This document shows positions 61,620-64,000 of a stretch of DNA of 64,000 bases, piece after piece (positions within the stretch are counted from its first letter, which is position 1; each line of letters begins with the position of its first letter). This stretch comes from Rubrobacter tropicus. Lineage in GTDB: Bacteria; Actinomycetota; Rubrobacteria; Rubrobacterales; Rubrobacteraceae. The stretch spans positions 1,674,001 through 1,738,000 of the forward strand of contig NZ_CP045119.1 in NCBI RefSeq assembly GCF_011492945.1. Direction: 5' to 3'. The position numbers and the translations under genes are program-made. The notes beneath the pieces are model-generated. The model saw only the letters and a program-made list of their open reading frames with translations, was not told the origin of the DNA and did no database searches.

Positions 61620-62948
61620 ATGAGTACCATTCTGATAGTTCTGTTTCTGTTGATCCTGGTGGTCGTGGCGGCGTCGCTGGCGCTCGGCCGGGCCACCTAC
61701 GAGGTGGACAGCGCCCGCGACACGGAGTTTCTAGAACTCGACGGGGCCTGGGTCCGCTACAACGTCATCGGCGGGGGTCCGCCGGTGGTCCTGGTCCACG
61801 GCTGGCTCTCCTCTTCGCGCATCTGGGAGCCCCTGGCGAGTAGGCTGGCGCAGCGCTTCACCGTCTACAGCCTCGACCTCGTCGGCTTCGGCGAGTCGGA
61901 CAAGCCGGCCTCCGGATACGGGGTGCGCAACGGGAGCAGGCTGCTCTACGCCTTTTGCGCCCACTTCGGGCTGGCGCGGGCCAGCGTCATAGGCCACGAC
62001 CTCGGCGCCAACATGGTGGTCAAGCTCGCGGCGGACCATCCGGATCTGGTCGGCCGTATCGTGCTCGTCTCGGCGCCGGCGGACGAGGACCAGATCGACC
62101 TTCCGACCCCGCTGTGGCTCGCGACGCTCCCCGTCATAGGCCCGCTCTTCTACGCGCTCGGGCGGGCGGCGCGGCCGGTGCGGCGGATGTGGATGCGGCC
62201 CTTCGTCGCCGATCCGGACGACCTCACGGACGAGCTCGTTGACGACGCGGGGAAGTCCACGCCGGCGGCGGCGGCCCGCACCCTGAGCATCTCCAGGCGC
62301 GAGATCTCGCGCGGCAGGCTCGTTCGGCAGGCCGCGATCATCAAGATGCCGATGCTCGTAGTCTCGGGAGAGGAAGACCAGATCGTGGACCCCCACTCCG
62401 TCAGCGCCTGGGCCGGAAGCGTGCAGCGGGCCGAGATCTGCCTGATGGACGCGTGCGGCCACGCCCCGATGATCGAACGCCCGGCGGAGTTCAACGCCCA
62501 AATTCTTGCCTTTCTTACGGGCGACGCCCGCTACCTGGACCACGCCGAAGCCCAACTTCCAACCGCCGCCGACCAGGAGGCCGAACCGGCCGAAGACCGG
62601 GAACCGGATGTACTTCCCGACGATGAGATCGCCGTTCCCCCGGAAGACGTTCACGCTAGCGACGATACCGCCGACCTCACGGTGGAGTACCCGGTCTCTG
62701 ACGAAGCGCCGCCGAAGATCCACCGCAAGCGCGAGGGAACTTACCAGGCGGACGGCCAGGATGAGACATCCGAACCACAGACAGACCGCGTTCAGAACAG
62801 AAGACGCCGCGCCACATCGGCCGACGACCCCATCCCGGAGCTGCCGGAGGACCTCTTCGACTGGCCCGAACCCCGCCGGGAACCCCGCCGTCCCAGGCCT
62901 GAAGACGAAGAGCCACCGCCAAGCTCCAACGGGCCATCTCGGCTTTAG
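61620..62948 (+). CDS. membrane-anchored alpha/beta hydrolase with Asp nucleophile and disordered tail
   Basis: The 442-residue protein has an N-terminal membrane segment (ILIVLFLLILVVVAASLALG), an alpha/beta hydrolase domain with oxyanion region VLVHGWLSSS, nucleophile Asp127 in IGHDLGANM and the final His in DACGHAPMIERP. An Asp in place of Ser is the mark of epoxide hydrolases and haloalkane dehalogenases. Residues from about 300 are Glu/Pro/Arg-rich and probably disordered, an unusual addition. The substrate is unknown. It ends on the next repeat. Confidence 0.8.
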   Translation: MSTILIVLFLLILVVVAASLALGRATYEVDSARDTEFLELDGAWVRYNVIGGGPPVVLVHGWLSSSRIWEPLASRLAQRFTVYSLDLVGFGESDKPASGYGVRNGSRLLYAFCAHFGLARASVIGHDLGANMVVKLAADHPDLVGRIVLVSAPADEDQIDLPTPLWLATLPVIGPLFYALGRAARPVRRMWMRPFVADPDDLTDELVDDAGKSTPAAAARTLSISRREISRGRLVRQAAIIKMPMLVVSGEEDQIVDPHSVSAWAGSVQRAEICLMDACGHAPMIERPAEFNAQILAFLTGDARYLDHAEAQLPTAADQEAEPAEDREPDVLPDDEIAVPPEDVHASDDTADLTVEYPVSDEAPPKIHRKREGTYQADGQDETSEPQTDRVQNRRRRATSADDPIPELPEDLFDWPEPRREPRRPRPEDEEPPPSSNGPSRL

Positions 62949-63150
62949 CTTTCAGCCGTCAGCTTTCAGCTATCAGCCTTAGAAGATGCTCGATTACCGC
63001 TGGACGTTGATGGCTAGAATTCGGACTTCCCGCTATCCGCTATCGTGCGGTTCGCAAGGAGACCGGCGCCTGGACAAACGGCAGGAACAAACGCCCTCCG
63101 CTTCGCCGTTCTTGCTCGAAGCTGTTAGCTGAGGGCTGAAAGCTGACAGC
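62947..63150. repeat. heptamer arrays, inverted arms between convergent genes
   Basis: A TCAGC arm (62947-62979) begins on the hydrolase stop; a GCTGA arm (63119-63150) ends four bases before the stop of the convergent acetyltransferase gene. The 140-bp spacer holds no gene. Confidence 0.82.
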
Positions 63151-63153
63151 CGC

Positions 63154-63777
63154 CTACAGCGTTTTCTGCAGGTACAGCCATTCCCTGATATCCAGGAAGT
63201 AGCTCGTCAGGAAAGACTTCTGGCGGCTTACCTCGCGGTAGCCCTCGGCTTCGTAGAGGCGCAGGGCGGAGAGGTTGTTGCTGCTGACGTGGAGGCCGAC
63301 GGTCTCCTTGCCGGAGTCCCTGGCGAGGTCCTCGGCGGCCGAGAGCAGGCCGCGGGCGATGCCCTGCCGCCGGAAGGAGGGGGAGACGACGAGCCGCTCG
63401 ACGTAGGCCTCGGATGAGGTGTGCGAGTAGCGGGGGTAGGAGAGCAGGGTGGTCGCCCACATGGCGCGGGGAAGACCCAGGTTGCGGGTCAGGGAGCGCC
63501 AGAGGCCGCGGGCGAGGATGTCTTCCCTGGAAGGGGCCGTCCGCACGCCGACGCTGCCGGCGAGCTCGGACGTCGAGTAGCCTTCGGTGACGAGCGAGGT
63601 GACGCCGCCAGAGGCGTGCTCCAGGGTAACCCACTTCTCCATGATCCGGAGGGAGCGGTCCATTCGGCCGCCGAAGATGGGCCGGAACTTGTCCAGAAAG
63701 CCCTCGACCACGAGGCCCGCTATGGCGGGGTCGTCCTTTGCGTCGGCGAAGCGTACGGTAAACTGCTCGGCTTCCAT
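63154..63777 (-). CDS. GNAT-family acetyltransferase
   Basis: A 207-residue GNAT protein. RLVVSPSFRRQGIARGLLSAAEDLA is the acetyl-CoA loop and HVSSNNLSALRLYEAEGYREV the C-terminal core. The N-terminal 110 residues are atypical and rich in basic and aromatic residues. Substrate unknown. ATG at 63777. Confidence 0.8.
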   Translation of the reverse strand: MEAEQFTVRFADAKDDPAIAGLVVEGFLDKFRPIFGGRMDRSLRIMEKWVTLEHASGGVTSLVTEGYSTSELAGSVGVRTAPSREDILARGLWRSLTRNLGLPRAMWATTLLSYPRYSHTSSEAYVERLVVSPSFRRQGIARGLLSAAEDLARDSGKETVGLHVSSNNLSALRLYEAEGYREVSRQKSFLTSYFLDIREWLYLQKTL

Positions 63778-63804
63778 ACGGTCAATCGTACCAGAATGCG
63801 GGGT

Positions 63805-64000
63805 TTAGCCGATCAGGCGCCGGCGCATTATCTGGATCGGCACGAGCGCCAAGACCCCCGTGAAGACGAGTATCCACGCGACGTCTATAAGGACCGCGGG
63901 CGTTGGCCCCGAGGCGAGCGCCCTGCACACGTTCACCGCGTGGTAGAGCGGCGTGAACCACGCTACCTGCGGCACCGGAGCGGGGAAGTCGTCGACGGGG
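63805..64000 (-). CDS. ABC-2 type transporter permease, C-terminal end
   Basis: Only the last 64 residues are in the window: WFTPLYHAVNVCRALASG followed by a final membrane segment (VLIDVAWILVFTGVLALVPIQIMRRRLIG). The WFTPLYHAV block is characteristic of NodJ/daunorubicin-type ABC-2 permeases, which pair with an ATPase. The gene begins to the right of the window. The stop TAA is at 63805-63807. Confidence 0.8.
   Translation of the reverse strand, partial: PVDDFPAPVPQVAWFTPLYHAVNVCRALASGPTPAVLIDVAWILVFTGVLALVPIQIMRRRLIG

Overview
The window is high-GC bacterial chromosome with dense coding, many GTG/TTG starts, GGAGG-type ribosome sites and -10 boxes such as TAGACT, TATACT and TATAAT. Gene content (type III polyketide synthase, SBP56/methanethiol oxidase, M36 peptidase, HisZ-type histidine operon, several lineage-specific small proteins) points to an actinobacterium. 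Rubrobacter or a close relative is my best guess, an inference from gene content only. I see no rRNA, tRNA, CRISPR array or prophage.

Layout. 1-3.9 kb: the N-terminal part of fabF (minus), then a lipid or polyketide cluster of a small membrane protein, a nitroreductase, a type III polyketide synthase and an ICMT-like methyltransferase. 4-7.7 kb: serS, a racemase-like protein lacking both catalytic cysteines, and proS. 7.8-12 kb: secreted and small proteins and a divergently transcribed response regulator/histidine kinase pair. 12-18 kb: a SAM-I riboswitch with a clear promoter ahead of metX-metY-ask-hom-asd, so aspartate-to-methionine synthesis sits under SAM control; metY carries a one-base frameshift. 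18-23.3 kb: an acetyltransferase, methanethiol oxidase coupled to a membrane protein, a frameshifted methyltransferase, an FmdB-like zinc ribbon and small proteins. 23.6-29.5 kb: dnaE, a GFA-family protein, a DUF7002-like protein and an aminotransferase. 29.7-33.4 kb: an accessory block (ArsR-type regulator, frameshifted MFS transporter, transposase) bounded by two exact 35-bp sequences in opposite orientation.

33.4-48.4 kb: a large secreted M36 metallopeptidase, mutY, a VOC protein, an amino acid permease, a surface beta-propeller with a VPDTG sorting-like tail, a circularly permuted ATP-grasp enzyme, an M32 carboxypeptidase, an NDH-2-like oxidoreductase, purU, a GST and an acetate-uptake-type membrane protein. 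48.5-53.8 kb: hisZ-hisG-hisD-hisB-hisH-hisA (hisF, hisI/E and hisC are absent here). 53.9-64 kb: a class A penicillin-binding protein, malic enzyme with an N-terminal ACT domain, a thioredoxin-like [2Fe-2S] protein with one Cys replaced by His, a second NDH-2-like protein, small proteins, an alpha/beta hydrolase with an Asp nucleophile, an acetyltransferase and the end of an ABC-2 permease.

The most striking feature no gene explains is a dispersed family of heptamer arrays (GCTGAAA, GCTGATA, GCTGACC and similar), usually set as two opposite arms around a spacer of a few to about 150 bp, in about 15 gaps. A second family (CCTGAAA, CCTGATA, CCTGAAG) occupies three more. Arms often begin on the stop codon of the preceding gene, and in places supply a start codon or a C-terminal tail.
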